64,000 nucleotides of DNA from Tieghemiomyces parasiticus (GCA_027575765.1 JANBPT010000125.1:1-64000); one strand, 5' to 3'. Positions 1 through 10,929 are shown, counted from the first letter of the stretch. A program made the numbers and translations. The notes: generated by a model from the letters alone, not told the origin.

Positions 1-832
1 GCGCAGAAACGTTCACCTGGCGGGCAGGCAGGCTGTAATGATTTGGGACAGTCAGCTAGGTCGCTCACGCAGATCTGGGGGCAGACCACGTTGCGCCGAG
101 GAAACCGTGGGCAAACCTTGCCATCCAGTCCGAACTGATTGGCTGCGGAAGGCGGGAACAGCGATACGTGGGGAGGATTGTGAAGAGGGGGTAAAGAGTC
201 ACGTGCAATTTCGGTGTTAGTGGCTGGATGCTGTGGCGGTCGAAGGTGGGCCAGGGCGGCATGTCGCTGAAAAAAGAGACCGGTGCCGTTCCCCCGACCT
301 CTATCGCAGACAGTAGGGCCAAGTGGGTGAAGCAAAGATGAAACACGACGATCCGGCCAGGGATTTTGCTTCCACTCGTCACTGAGCCGTCTACAACACC
401 ACTGCGGGCGGTGGGGCCGCAACACAGCGACGGCTGTGCTACTCAGCAGGCGACGTTCGTGCCACGGCCGCGTCCTAGCGTTGGAAGCCCCTCCCCGCCC
501 GGTACTCGGTCGCCCGCTTTACCCCGGACAGCCTACATGGCAGGGAACAGCTGGGCAAGAGGAAAGGCACCCCATCATTCTGTCGCCGTAGCGTGTGGCT
601 TGCCTCGTCCGTCGGTTGTAAAAAATGGCCCGGCTTTCAGGGGGTGTGAATAAGGCCGTACGCGGGCGACGTCCTGGCTTGGGCCAATTACCAAGCTGGG
701 ACGGCGGCGAACCTCCGATAGGCCCCGGGGGAACAATTTAGATCACCCGCGGAGGTATGGGTGCGGGAACTTCTCATGTCCGTCATTGGGCAGCCGTTCC
801 CACTATTATCACAAGACAGAGACTGTACTTAC
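1..832. other. No resolved gene; possible downstream part of the minus-strand secreted-protein gene
   Basis: I find no reading frame here with recognisable protein character. If the signal-peptide exon at 833-932 is real, its intron and later exons should lie here on the minus strand. Several acceptor-like AG sites are present, including one near position 24 after a pyrimidine-containing stretch, but no join gives a convincing product, so the rest of that gene is unresolved and could run off the left edge. Confidence 0.4.
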
Positions 833-932
833 GGGTGTTAAAGATGGGTGATGCAGAGACCAGTGTGAGGAAGGCAGATACTGTCCAGACGGAGAGAGTG
901 AGCCATAGTGCCTTGGGCGTTAAAGGCTTCAT
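833..932 (-). CDS. Possible first exon of a small secreted-protein gene (partial)
   Basis: Reading leftward from an ATG at 932 with A at -3, 33 codons encode a classic secretory leader: MKPLTPKALW, then a hydrophobic stretch (LTLSVWTVSAFLTLV) and small residues SAS suitable for signal peptidase. The exon would end at a strong donor, GTAAGTACAG, whose GT is the complement of 831-832, in phase 1. No later exon could be joined with confidence and no mature domain is visible. A TTTATA-like element lies upstream near 1190. The frame is also open upstream, so this could be chance. What supports it is the combination of Kozak-like ATG, signal peptide and perfect donor, and the call stays tentative. 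Confidence 0.3.
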
Positions 933-3814
933 AGTGAAGAGGACGTCAATATATATCTGAGGGGATAGAAAGCGGAGTTGTAAGAGTGAGAGAGAGGGGG
1001 ATAGGCGGAAGCCGAATCTGCGATATCGATCAGGCGGAAGTGTCCAGGAACTCGGAAGGCTCCACAGTAAATCTAGCGGAAACAATGGAGGTGAAAAAAA
1101 ATACAGAGCGAAGTAGTGGATTATAGCAGGAAAAGAAATGCAATCCCCGACGAAAGGTAGGCAGAAATGCGGGTCGAGGAACGGCAGCTATAAAGGGGAG
1201 GAAGGGGTGGAGGCACTCCAAAGCCAAAACAGGAGAGAGGGGCGGGGAAGGTTGTGGGCGGAGTAGAGGTGGCCAGCAAGGTGCGTGCTCCTGAGACGTG
1301 TCAGTCAGTAAGCCCTGGCTAGGGAGGGCAGCAGGGGATTGGTGGTGATGGTGCGGGATGCAGAGTCTCAGACAGGTGGACGGTTGACAAGCAGCCGACC
1401 TCGGGGCGGGTTCAGGGGCCGGTACTTATAGCGGGCCCTCTCGACAGCGCATCGGGCATAGCCCACCCATCGTAAACAGAAGAACTGGGAGGGTGTGCGT
1501 GAGGGAATCGGAGGGTACGGCGGTTGGGCAAGAGACTAGAGGGGGGCATTCGGCCAACCAGAGGCACCTCAGGCGGATACGCCCCAATAGATGCAGCTGA
1601 CGAGGAAGGTATGACTGGCCCACATAAGGGATGGGGGGCGGTGGGCGGACAGCCCGCGGGCGGTAGTAAAGTTAAGGGGCGGGGGGGGGGGAAACAAAAA
1701 GGACCCCAAAGGGAGCTAAGGGGGGAGGGAGGGCAGAGGCTTGGTGCAACCAATGTCGATGTACAAGGTAGGAGCGTGTGCGCATGCGGGTGTAGTCGAG
1801 ACGCGTAGAGGGGAGTCCAGGATGAAACGAGAGGATGGTGGCCGTGTCTTGCGGCGGGGATGTTTGGTGCGGTTCTGAGATATGCGCCGCTGCTTATCTC
1901 TGCACTGGGCGGCAGGTGCTATCCTCCGTGATTCCTGATGGTGGCAAATCACACCACTCCTGTGGAGGCTTCGTGGGCTAACTTCCCAATTGAGCAGCCC
2001 AAATTTAGCATCTGGGCCCCTGCTTTGCCAGCAGCCGCCATGCCAGCCATGGGCTAGGGCCGCCGGCAATCTTTATCCACGGCCCCTTCTCAACGATCGG
2101 CGCATATGGCTTAAGATTTGGCCCAAAGCAGTGGGGCTGTATAGTTATTGACATGTCCAGTCTAGGTAATTCAAATGGATGGGAGGGGGCTAACCCAAGG
2201 TACATGCTCACCCAATTCAGTCAACGTGCTTGGACCAATTGGCATAATTTGCTATCCTTCAGGGGGGCCCTAAGGGCTAACTGATCAGAGTCATGTCGCC
2301 ACGCTGATGCCGAGGACTGGGAGGGGGATAAGCAGAAAGTGGCACCGCCCAGCGTGGTACAGAAAGGGGGCAGGGTGGGAGGGGGCGGAGGGAGGCGGTG
2401 CCCGCTCGATGAAGTGGACGGGGTCACACCGATACCCACCTCAGGACCGTCCTCCACGAGCCCAGAGAATTCTTGATGGCAGAACGCGAGGCTCGGCGAG
2501 AGTCCAACGGCTTTCAGGGCAGGGGATAATGAAATCGATTCCATGAATGAGAAGCAGCTCGATTCGGCTTCCTGGCAATGGCCACATGGATTGTTTGCGC
2601 AAACGCAGAGTGGCGTTAAAAAGTTGTCTAAATCTACCATCCGCAGATCCTAGTCCGCACACCCGCTGGCTGTAAACCCCCTTCCTCCGGCAGTTGGTTT
2701 CCGGGCACTCATCCTTGCAGCACCCTGGTTGTGGGGACGGCATTCTGAGCGTGTCTTAACCCGTTTATTCCCTAAAGGGTACATCACAGACAGGATTGTG
2801 GCGGGGCGTGCAGCCCGAGGGAGGATATGGCAAGAAGAGGAATAAGTATATCGTCCGAGAAGGGTCACGGATGAATTGGATGGAGTGTTATTTGAAAAAA
2901 TGTATATATTTGCTCACCTAGAGAGTAAACCCATCGGCGGACCTTTGCATATTTGGAATGATGGGTGATGGTGCTGGGAAACCGTTGGGCGTGAGAGAAG
3001 ACTCGGTCCCGACTTCCCTGGGCGATGCATCGTGAAGCTGGCATACCACGCGTGGGGGAGGCGCCTCGGTTGTATGTTTACACCTTGAGGATTTCCGTGA
3101 CTTGAAAATTTCTCAGGGCTGTGATAAGCCTACCGGCTGAAAGGGAAGCAGGCGCCTCAGTGGTGCAGGTTCTCCGCCTGCCGAATGCTTCGTATAACCA
3201 GGGAGAAGGGCGTGCCAGCCGTTACAAGATCTACCTGTCATGACCGTATCGCCGAGGCGGTATTTGGAAGTGTGGTATCGGGCAAGGGAGGTGGAAACAT
3301 GATGGGTCGCCTACTGCCCCTCGCTGGTTACCATTAGCTCTCATCATCAAACCGCTAACGGCTTCCAACAACTTCTTATCGGTGCCACAACTGTGTTTTC
3401 AATTGGGGGGCCTTGGACGATACGTCGGCCGAAGCCACACTTCGTGAGCTGACAACAGGGGCCGGTTGAGTGCCAGTGCGGCGAGTGGCACAGTTTCACC
3501 GGTACTCCCCAGCTGACTTGAAAGCATAATCATAAAGGGAAAGACGGCGATCGCTTCAAGGATAGGGACCCCGGCCGTGGGCGAGCATATAGTGCCCGAT
3601 GGGTCGTGCGGGAGGGGGGAACCTAGCAATGAAGACTTAACCATCTTCATTCTAAATATAACTATGCTCTGACAAGACTTTATTCCTCTGCCGATAAGAT
3701 CGCGGCTTCTTGTGAGCCGAACGCCTACCGAACAAAACAACAACAACCGCCACCTTCCAAGAATAAAGTTTCAAACGATGCCGTAACTAACCAAAAATTA
3801 ATAATAATTAATCT
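933..3814. other. Gene-poor region, no supported coding sequence
   Basis: About 2.9 kb with only short overlapping reading frames on both strands. The longest, at 2221-2640 and 3399-3746 on the minus strand, are low-complexity or without recognisable motifs. The first few hundred bases are purine-rich on the plus strand, that is CT-rich on the minus strand, as expected of a promoter or 5' UTR for the minus-strand exon at 833-932. A G-run lies near 1680-1691. No repeat, tRNA or transposase signature is visible. Confidence 0.5.
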
Positions 3815-5002
3815 TTACGATTTGACCTGTGCGTCAAAGTCCTTCCGACGAAGCTCGGCGCCTTCCTGGGCGGCCTTGGAGAAGAGGGCGGCCAGCAACT
3901 TGACGCCAGTGGTCGAGTCGTCGTTAGCGGGGACCGGGTAGGAGACCCAGTGGGGGCTACAGTCGGTATCGATCAGCCCGATGGTGGGGATGTTACAAGC
4001 ACGAGCCTCCGTCAGGGCAGCCTTGTTCTCGAGGGTATTGAAGAAGATCATGAGGTCGGGCTTGAACACCTTGAGCACCTTCCGGAGCTTAGGGTTCTGG
4101 TCCGACTCTTCCTGCACCGTACCGCTGGCATTCCGCGTGACGACGGTCTCTTCGGAACTCATGATATCGCCATCACCACTGCTACCACTGACCTCCTCCT
4201 CGTCCTCAAGCGCCTTGGGCGCCTTCTTCTTTGCCTTGTCCTTGGCCGCCGAACTGCCGTCCTCGACCATCATGTACGGGGACGCCTCTTCGCCGCTCTC
4301 ATGGATAAGTTCCGGGACGAACCGGGTGAGAACCACCTCGTTGTTGGTCAGGGTGCCCGGGAGCCACTTGCCGTTGACGTGGTACTGGCCGCACGCGGTG
4401 GCGGCCTCAGCCACGGGCTGGACCATCGAGGGCCGGGAGGCTAGGAACAAAATGAGGCCGCCGTCGCGGGCTACTTCACGGGTCAAGGCCAGCGCCCGGC
4501 GTAGGTAGGCCACCGTATGCTCCAGGTTGATCACGTAGATACCCTCGCGCTCACCAAAGATGAACGGCAAAGTGAACGGGTTCCAGCGCGTCTTGGAGTG
4601 GCCCAAGTGGAGTCCCGCCGCCATGAGCTCGGCCATGGTAAACTCGTTGGGCTGCAGATCCTTTCGATCGAGCGCCGGGGCGAGCTGCGGTGCCCGCGTG
4701 CGACGCGCTCCCAGCGCGCTAAACTCGGGCATCAGGCGTTGCAGCCGCTGGGTCAGGGCCAACGGAGACAGGGCTGGGCCCGAGGGTGTAAAAGCGATTG
4801 GGGCGGATGATGCGGCAGTGGGGGAGGCGGACGGAGGCGGACTAGCAGCCGCGGCATCGCCCGGACCATGCGATAGAACACCACCGTCCGTAGACTGATG
4901 CCGTAGACCCAGCGGGCGCAGAGTGGGTCGGACCCGAACACTGGCGCGGAGCGTGCGGGAAGTCACGATCTGGCGAGTTAACCGTGGGCAGAGACCGGCC
5001 AT
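3815..5002 (-). CDS. MRP4: Mitochondrial small-subunit ribosomal protein uS2m
   Basis: This 395-residue intronless protein is the mitochondrial homologue of bacterial ribosomal protein S2, a component of the 37S/28S small subunit. The uS2 core starts near residue 122 with LMAAGLHLGHSKTRWNP and continues through FIFGEREGIYVINLEHT (148-164). The family's C-terminal block is KPDLMIFFNTLENKAALTEA (314-333) followed by NIPTIGLIDTDCSPHWVSYP. The first 40 residues are rich in Arg, Ser and Thr with almost no acidic residues, as in a matrix-targeting presequence. Residues 41-120 are a Pro/Ala/Ser linker. An unusual charged insertion at about 246-305, first lysine-rich and then acidic and Ser-rich, interrupts the S2 fold between two conserved blocks. 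The ATG at 5002 is the first in frame, and its context is good. MRP4 is the yeast symbol. The family call is firm. Confidence 0.95.
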   Translation of the reverse strand: MAGLCPRLTRQIVTSRTLRASVRVRPTLRPLGLRHQSTDGGVLSHGPGDAAAASPPPSASPTAASSAPIAFTPSGPALSPLALTQRLQRLMPEFSALGARRTRAPQLAPALDRKDLQPNEFTMAELMAAGLHLGHSKTRWNPFTLPFIFGEREGIYVINLEHTVAYLRRALALTREVARDGGLILFLASRPSMVQPVAEAATACGQYHVNGKWLPGTLTNNEVVLTRFVPELIHESGEEASPYMMVEDGSSAAKDKAKKKAPKALEDEEEVSGSSGDGDIMSSEETVVTRNASGTVQEESDQNPKLRKVLKVFKPDLMIFFNTLENKAALTEARACNIPTIGLIDTDCSPHWVSYPVPANDDSTTGVKLLAALFSKAAQEGAELRRKDFDAQVKS

Positions 5003-5520
5003 GGTGTGAATCTAAGAGTATCAGGCTAGTGAAAAGGAATATATATATATAATAAAAAAATGGAAATGCGGGATCGGTCAGGGCATGCAGGCTGGGAAGG
5101 AGGTGGATCCCGATGCGTGGCGAGTGAGGTGAATGAGCTGTTCGGGTTCAATTTGGGGGATCGTGACGCCAATACATGGATCGAGCGGGCAGATCCAGCC
5201 GCTGGCTGTGGTTTGGATGCTGCTGAAGGGACACGTTTGGTTTGAGGCTCTGGGTGGCTCTCACTATCCCTGCGTAGGAAGTTGTGCGCAAGGTCCAATG
5301 CCTTGCAGTAGTGGGCCATCGGAACTGTGCAGCCTACGTCCGATTATTTTTTTACGACTGTACTTTATTCATTCCGTTCTAATCCAACAGGGATGCAGGT
5401 AGTCCAAGGGAAGCGCCGTGCTGATAACTATTTAAATTGTCACGCAAGCCACTCCCCGAAGCACCTTCCGGGCCCTGAAGCAAATGTAATTATACCAGGT
5501 GAGACCCCCCATCCTCACCG
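5003..5520. other. Intergenic spacer between two minus-strand genes
   Basis: About 0.5 kb with no gene. It contains a short alternating AT run at about 5041-5050, just upstream of the uS2m start, which probably lies in its promoter or 5' leader, and the 3' flank of the next gene. Confidence 0.5.
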
Positions 5521-7523
5521 CTAAAAGGCACGTGGAGCGGAGAACCCTGTGATATCCATGGTCATGGAAGCCACATCTTGTTTCGACAGGATGAACTCGC
5601 GGTGGCGACTCTCCAGGACCGTCACGGCCCCGGCGGTAGACGTGGAGCTCCCGTCGTCACCGACAAAGCTAGGCTCCTCCCGGCGACCTCGGCCCTTAGT
5701 GGGCAAGTGGGCCTGGTCGTTCGAAGGGACGCGGACCGAAGTAGGACGACTGGGGGAGGCTGATAGTTTACCCATGATCAACCCTTTGAAACGCGACCAA
5801 CGGGTTTTACCCGCCCTGGCATTGTCTGGGTTGGCGTGACGGTCCGTAGCGGGATGGGTTGGCAAACGACGTGGCGGCGACGGCGGCGGTCGGATGAATT
5901 GCGGCACCGACCTGGCAGGCTGTGGCTGTTGCCTGGAATGCCTAGACGGCTTCGACGTCAGCTTCTGGCGGAGGTTATTGGCAGCTGAAGCGATAGGCGG
6001 CGGCGTGGGGGCTGTCTCGGTTTGGGACGGCACACGGCAGCTCGAGAACAGGTTGGTATCAGTACTCTCGTTGGGCAGAGTGTAGGGTGAGGGTTGTGGG
6101 AAATGGGCTGGGGAAGTGGCGACCAACCGAGCGGGCGGCCGGGTGGGGGTCGTGGTGCCCGCAGCCAAGGCCACGTCGTTGAGGACCGGGAGCGAAATAT
6201 TGCGTTTACGAATCAACCGCGGTCGGGACGACGCGGCCGCATGGGCTGCCAAGCCTGATACCGAACGATGCAGGGAGAGGGGGCTGCTGGCCTGTTGCTG
6301 AAGGGGTAGGCTGCCCTTGGTACGTGCGGCTGGGGGTTCCAAAGCAAACCGTGCGTGTTTAGCCACTGGCGCGCCGTTGGGTCGGGCAATTAAGGCCGGG
6401 TTGTGCAGGGTCAGGTCTAGAGAATGGTTCGCCAGCGGCGTGAAGTAATTGAGGGCCTGAGGTTCGGGTGCAAACGAGTAAAAGTGAGCGACAGTATTCC
6501 ATCTCATGAAATTAGCCGATTAAGGTGCAAGTTAACACGAGCCAGAAGATCAATGTCCCTGCTATTGAACACACAGGGAGAGGGGATACTTACCAGAGGT
6601 GGGCATTTCACTGGCAGCGGCATCATAGGCGGTAAGCAGGTACGGTTGGGTTCGTATTGGCGGTCCGAGTGTGGTTTTGTTTAGCAAGCCAGTCGGCGGG
6701 ACTGTCGTTTCCGCGTATGGAAAGCTAGCGGCGTCCACATCAATGCATACTTACCAATCTGTTTTGCGTCATCGACAGCCTTGACGCTGAGGATCAACAG
6801 CTTAATAAAGTTTTCGCATTTGCCGTAAATGTCCATATATGAGTGCTGGTTATCGGCCAGACGGTCGACGACCGGGGGAAGCTGGGGATTCTGCATTACC
6901 TTCCACCGGCACCATAGGCGCGTCACCTCATGCCCAACGTGGTTGAGCACACACACCCCACGATCACGTAGCGTGACCAATTCCCGCGCCACCGTCGGCG
7001 CCAACTGTTCGACCTCGGTTGGAAACACTGATCGACACATGCGGTGGAATTCCTGCCACAATACGGCCAGTACTAGTAGACAGTGAAGCAGTTGGGGGAA
7101 CTGCATATCCAGTGCCCGCCGTTCAGACCACCCCAGGGCCTGGCCAGCCGTAGGCTGAACATCGAAGAGGGCGAACCCGGACAGGGCATGGACGAGGTTA
7201 GGAAGGATGAGTAGACAGAACGACATGGCGGTTTGTACACTGTGGATCAGGTAGGCGTAGTGGCCTTGAAATGGGTGTAGGGCTTGGCGGGCCAGGTGAG
7301 TGGCTTGAGGGCTGTCGAGCGCCGAGAAGAGACGAACCAGCGGACGTGGCCAATCCCCGCGATGCAGTTCACGCGGGGAGTTGAAAAGCGTGTCGATGAC
7401 CGTCGGGTGGACCAGGACGATGGAGTCGGCCGGGCGGCGGGCGGGGTGGGCCGGGCTAGAGTGCGAAGCGTCCAGGCCCCCCGGAAGGTCATAGGCCGAA
7501 TAGGCGGGGTTAAAGAATGGCAT
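5521..7523 (-). CDS. Uncharacterised 573-residue protein, three exons including a 17-nt microexon
   Basis: I do not recognise this protein. My model is complement(join(5521..6456, 6594..6610, 6755..7523)). Exon 1 (ATG at 7523) ends in phase 1 at a GTAAGT donor. Exon 3 begins in phase 0 after CCTCAG. A 17-nt exon flanked by CCAG and GTAAGT lies between them and is what restores frame, since joining exon 1 directly to exon 3 shifts it. Residues 1-256 look globular and mostly helical, with two hydrophobic stretches (AMSFCLLILPNLVHALSGF and PQLLHCLLVLAVLWQEF) that could be buried helices or membrane segments. The C-terminal half is Ser/Pro/Arg-rich and probably disordered, with a basic patch near RAGKTRWSRFKGLIMGKLS. 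The introns are 144 and 137 nt. No enzyme motif was found, and the exact microexon borders are inferred. Confidence 0.6.
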
Positions 7524-8685
7524 AGGAGGGTGGGGGGGAGGTTTCGTTAGTTAGGAAAGATGTGGAGTGGTGACAGTAGGGGGAGGACGGTGCCGAGTGA
7601 CTGCGAAAGAGGTCAAGAGTAAACGACAAGGGCGTGATCGAGTAATGGGCACTGCAGTTCCGAGAAATAAGGGAGGAGGGAAGGGGAGCTGGCCGTCTGA
7701 TACTTATACTCGGGGACGTGGAAGACAAATCGCCGGCGAACGATGAATCGAGGCGAGCTGTCGACACGGTTCCAATGGAATGACGGTGTTCGCGGCCGGA
7801 GATGTCCCGTGGCACCCGTGGAAGGGACAAATAACACCTCCTTAATCCAGGTTCCCGCTCCTCCCGCAGCCTCTCCACTTCGGCTTCTAGGATACACATT
7901 AATACTGTCCCACGTCCTTTCCTAGCCACCACCATTCCCCACGTTTATTTTTTCATCCTGGCCTAACTGATTTCGTGCCTACTCACTCCCCCCTTCCATA
8001 TGATCTGACGGATAAAGGCGGCCGATGAAGCCGGGCGGCGTGGATGAAGATGGCGTTGGAAAGGAGTGTATCGGCTGGTGGTGAAACAAGCTGAACAACA
8101 TTCGCTGAAATCAATCAGAATAGTGCTGACGGGAATAATCATAAGTACCACCTCCTCCCAACACACCTGCATGAAAGGCCGGCCACCAAGTAGGATTTGC
8201 TTCGGGATGTCAGTCATTGTGTGATTAATCCGTGGCGTACACTGGCGGACTACCAAATGGCAGCGGTAGTCCCTTTAACTCCCTGCTGTACGTCCTGGAA
8301 GCCAAATGCCATTGACCACTGTAGGGGTTGGTAGAACAGTGAGCGTTTGCTTTCTTTTCGAACGACGTAGTATCCGTCGTGCCGGTGGACACGGGCATAT
8401 GGCACACGTGCACAAGTACGTCGCGACCATCAACTCCGAGGGCCCTTCGATGGCATTCATCACTAGACAACCTCTAGAAGGTCCATGTTGGTAAAGTCCA
8501 CTCGTCGTGGAAAGCGATTTAATAGACCACTTAGTCGGAGCGGCATGCTAAGGAAATTGGTTAAAACGGTAAAATAAAATAAAAAATACAGCGCGCTGGT
8601 GGATATACTGCCTTGCCATACGCCTGGATCATCCGATATAGGGAGGAGGGGACGTATGGGTTGGATGTGCCCCACCACCCGGCGT
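7524..8685. other. Intergenic region, no supported gene
   Basis: The sequence just upstream of 7523 is CT-rich on the minus strand and probably forms the promoter and 5' UTR of the 573-residue protein gene. A minus-strand reading frame at 7510-7935 is Ser/Pro/Arg-rich in the way untranslated CT-rich leaders are, so I do not call it. An A/T-rich stretch at 8566-8590 lies about 100 nt past the oligopeptidase stop codon and fits its 3' end. Confidence 0.45.
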
Positions 8686-10929
8686 TTAGTTGAGGCCAAG
8701 CGACTTGAGGAACGGATCAATCTTGGGCTCGCGACCGAGGAAGGCCTTGAGGTGTTCCATACCGTCACGGCTACCGCCGGGCTTCAGGATTTCGTAGCGG
8801 TAGTCGTGGCCGGTCTTGGGGTTCATAACGCCTTCGACCTTGAAGCGAGAGTAGAACATATCGGCCGAGAAGACCTGCGACCACATGTAGCCGTAGTAGC
8901 CGGCGTCGTAGCCACCCATAATGTGACCGAACCCGGCGGCGGGCCACGTCTCCTTGTCGTCCTGGCCGTCCTTGATGAGGGTCACATCCTGGCGCATGCT
9001 GCGCCACAGGGCAATCACGTCCACCTTCTGGTCGCTACCGTCGGCCGGCTTGCTGTGCACCTTGAGGTCAAAGAGGCCAAAGAAGAGTTGGCGCAGGTTG
9101 GAGAGCCCCGCGCATACGTTCTTGGACTTGACCAGGCGGTTGAGCAGCTCTTCCGGGATGGGCTTGCCCGTCTCGTAGTGGCCCGACAGGCCCTTGAGGA
9201 CCTCGGGCTCCCAGCACCAGTTTTCGAGCATCTGGGAGGGCGCCTCCACAAAGTCGTTCTCGGTGTTGGTCCCGTGGAACCGAGCCCACTTGGTCTGGCT
9301 GCATAGGCCGTGCATCACGTGTCCCAGTTCGTGGAAGTAGGTGGTCACCTCGTCGTGCTTAAGCAGGGACGGGGCGTTGGGTGTGGGCTTGGAAAAGTTA
9401 GCCACCATGGCGTTCACCGGCGTCGTGTAGGTGCCGTCGGCCAGCCGGGAGCCAGCGCGGATCGGGAAGCAAGCGGCGTGGTTGTACTTGCCCTTGCGCG
9501 GGAACAGGTCCAGGTAAAAGTGGCCTACAAAGTCACCGCTGGCCTTGTCCCACACCTCGTACAACTGCACGTCCTCCTGCCACACGTTGGCGTCCTTCAC
9601 CTCGGTAAACTTGAGGCCCAAGACGGTCTGATAGATCTCGAGCATGCCTTGGGTGACACGCTCCATCGGGAAGTATTGCTTAACAGCCTCATCGTCCACC
9701 TCAAACTCGCGCTCCTTGACCTGGTTCATGTAGAAACGGTAGTCCCAGGAATAGATAGTGCCAGCCCCGCTGAGGGGCTCGCCCAGGGCGTCCTTGACCT
9801 CGCGTTGGTAGGCGATAAACTTGGCAATCTCGTCATGACCCAACGGGAGCAGCTTGCCGCGGAGCTCGGTGAGGAACTCGTTGACGCGGGTAGGGCTCTT
9901 GGCCATCTTCTCCTCGAGCACGTACGAGGCGTGATCAGGGTAGCCCAGTAGAGTGGCGGATTCCTGACGGACGCGGATGGCCTCCTCGAGAAGACCAATG
10001 TTCTCCTTGCATCGCGTGTCGTAGGCGTACTGTAGGCGCTGGCGAGTGGCCTCGCGCTTGGCCAGGGTAAGGATCGGGAACAGGTCCGGGTATTTGGTGG
10101 TGACTACGAACTGGGTCTGCCCATCCACCTCCTTGGTCTCCCGGCCGGCCAAAAAGTCGTCAGGCATGCCCAGCAGCTCGTCCTTGGTGAAGGTCACCTC
10201 GGTGTCGGCCTCGTTGACGTTGCGCGCGAACTGGATACTCAGGTCAGCCAGACGCTTGTGTAGGGCCTTGAGCTGCTCCTGCTTATCCTTGGGCAGGGCC
10301 AGACCGTTGCGGCGAAAGTCCAGGTGAGTCTTTTCGAGCAGGCGGCGGTCCTCCGGGGCCAGGGCTGCGCGGTCGGTGCGCTGGTATACGGCATCGACGA
10401 CCTTGTACACGTCCTCGCGCATGGCGCACTCGATTTCAAACTCCTGAAGGCGCTTCTCCACTTCGGTACTGGCGTCGCGCAGAGCCTTGTCGGGGCTGGT
10501 GTGCTGGAAGAAGGTGATGACCATCAGCTCGCCGGTGGTGTCGTTCTCGTGCTGGCCCAAGGGCTGCAGAACGTTCTCGAAGGTGGCCTGGTCGAGTGGG
10601 AGGGCGGCAATCTTGTCTAGCAGCTCCTTCTTGCCATTGACATACTTGTCGCCGGCGGCGGAGATCTGCTCAGGGGTGTAGCTCCAGTTGAGCGCGGCCT
10701 GGCCAGCGGATACCATGGTTGTGAAGGGATGTGAAGATGGGGTAGAGGAGAAAAGGGGGAGGTGGAGGGTCGGAGGGCCGAGGGGGCGGCGCGGGACGGA
10801 CGGGCCGGATGACGGTCGGAGAGGGCAGGGTCGGGGGTGACGGCTAGACACGCGGACGGCTGGCGTAAAAACGGAGCGGATGGGTAGAGGAATGGAACGG
10901 AAGCCAGGGCGGAGGCGTGTAGGGTACAT
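8686..10929 (-). CDS. PRD1: M3-family zinc oligopeptidase (saccharolysin / thimet oligopeptidase)
   Basis: A zinc metallopeptidase that cleaves short peptides in the cytosol or mitochondria. The zinc motif HELGH lies in TTYFHELGHVMHGLC at residues 533-537, counting from the ATG at 10929. The third ligand is Glu562 in ENDFVEAPSQ, 29 residues after the first His, the spacing known for thimet oligopeptidase. The substrate-binding loop GGYDAGYYGYMWS is also present. Two starts are plausible. ATG 10929 gives 747 residues with a 71-residue Arg/Pro/Ser leader (MYPTRLRPGFRS...) that lacks Asp and Glu, like a mitochondrial presequence. ATG 10716 lies in a better context (aaccATGg) and gives 676 residues, close to the length of cytosolic family members. 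Both could be used. The reading frame continues upstream to 11013 but without an ATG. No intron was found. Confidence 0.95.
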   Translation of the reverse strand: MYPTRLRPGFRSIPLPIRSVFTPAVRVSSRHPRPCPLRPSSGPSVPRRPLGPPTLHLPLFSSTPSSHPFTTMVSAGQAALNWSYTPEQISAAGDKYVNGKKELLDKIAALPLDQATFENVLQPLGQHENDTTGELMVITFFQHTSPDKALRDASTEVEKRLQEFEIECAMREDVYKVVDAVYQRTDRAALAPEDRRLLEKTHLDFRRNGLALPKDKQEQLKALHKRLADLSIQFARNVNEADTEVTFTKDELLGMPDDFLAGRETKEVDGQTQFVVTTKYPDLFPILTLAKREATRQRLQYAYDTRCKENIGLLEEAIRVRQESATLLGYPDHASYVLEEKMAKSPTRVNEFLTELRGKLLPLGHDEIAKFIAYQREVKDALGEPLSGAGTIYSWDYRFYMNQVKEREFEVDDEAVKQYFPMERVTQGMLEIYQTVLGLKFTEVKDANVWQEDVQLYEVWDKASGDFVGHFYLDLFPRKGKYNHAACFPIRAGSRLADGTYTTPVNAMVANFSKPTPNAPSLLKHDEVTTYFHELGHVMHGLCSQTKWARFHGTNTENDFVEAPSQMLENWCWEPEVLKGLSGHYETGKPIPEELLNRLVKSKNVCAGLSNLRQLFFGLFDLKVHSKPADGSDQKVDVIALWRSMRQDVTLIKDGQDDKETWPAAGFGHIMGGYDAGYYGYMWSQVFSADMFYSRFKVEGVMNPKTGHDYRYEILKPGGSRDGMEHLKAFLGREPKIDPFLKSLGLN

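Noticed and set aside
2221..2640. 139-codon minus-strand frame with several Cys
   Set aside because: Low-complexity Ser/Pro character, no secretion signal, no splice sites and no family match.
7510..7935. 141-codon minus-strand frame upstream of the 573-residue gene
   Set aside because: Composition is that of a CT-rich leader, it is out of frame with the gene start, and it shows no motif.
8599..9951. Two long plus-strand frames opposite the oligopeptidase
   Set aside because: Shadows of the minus-strand M3 peptidase gene, whose zinc site and substrate loop fix the true strand.
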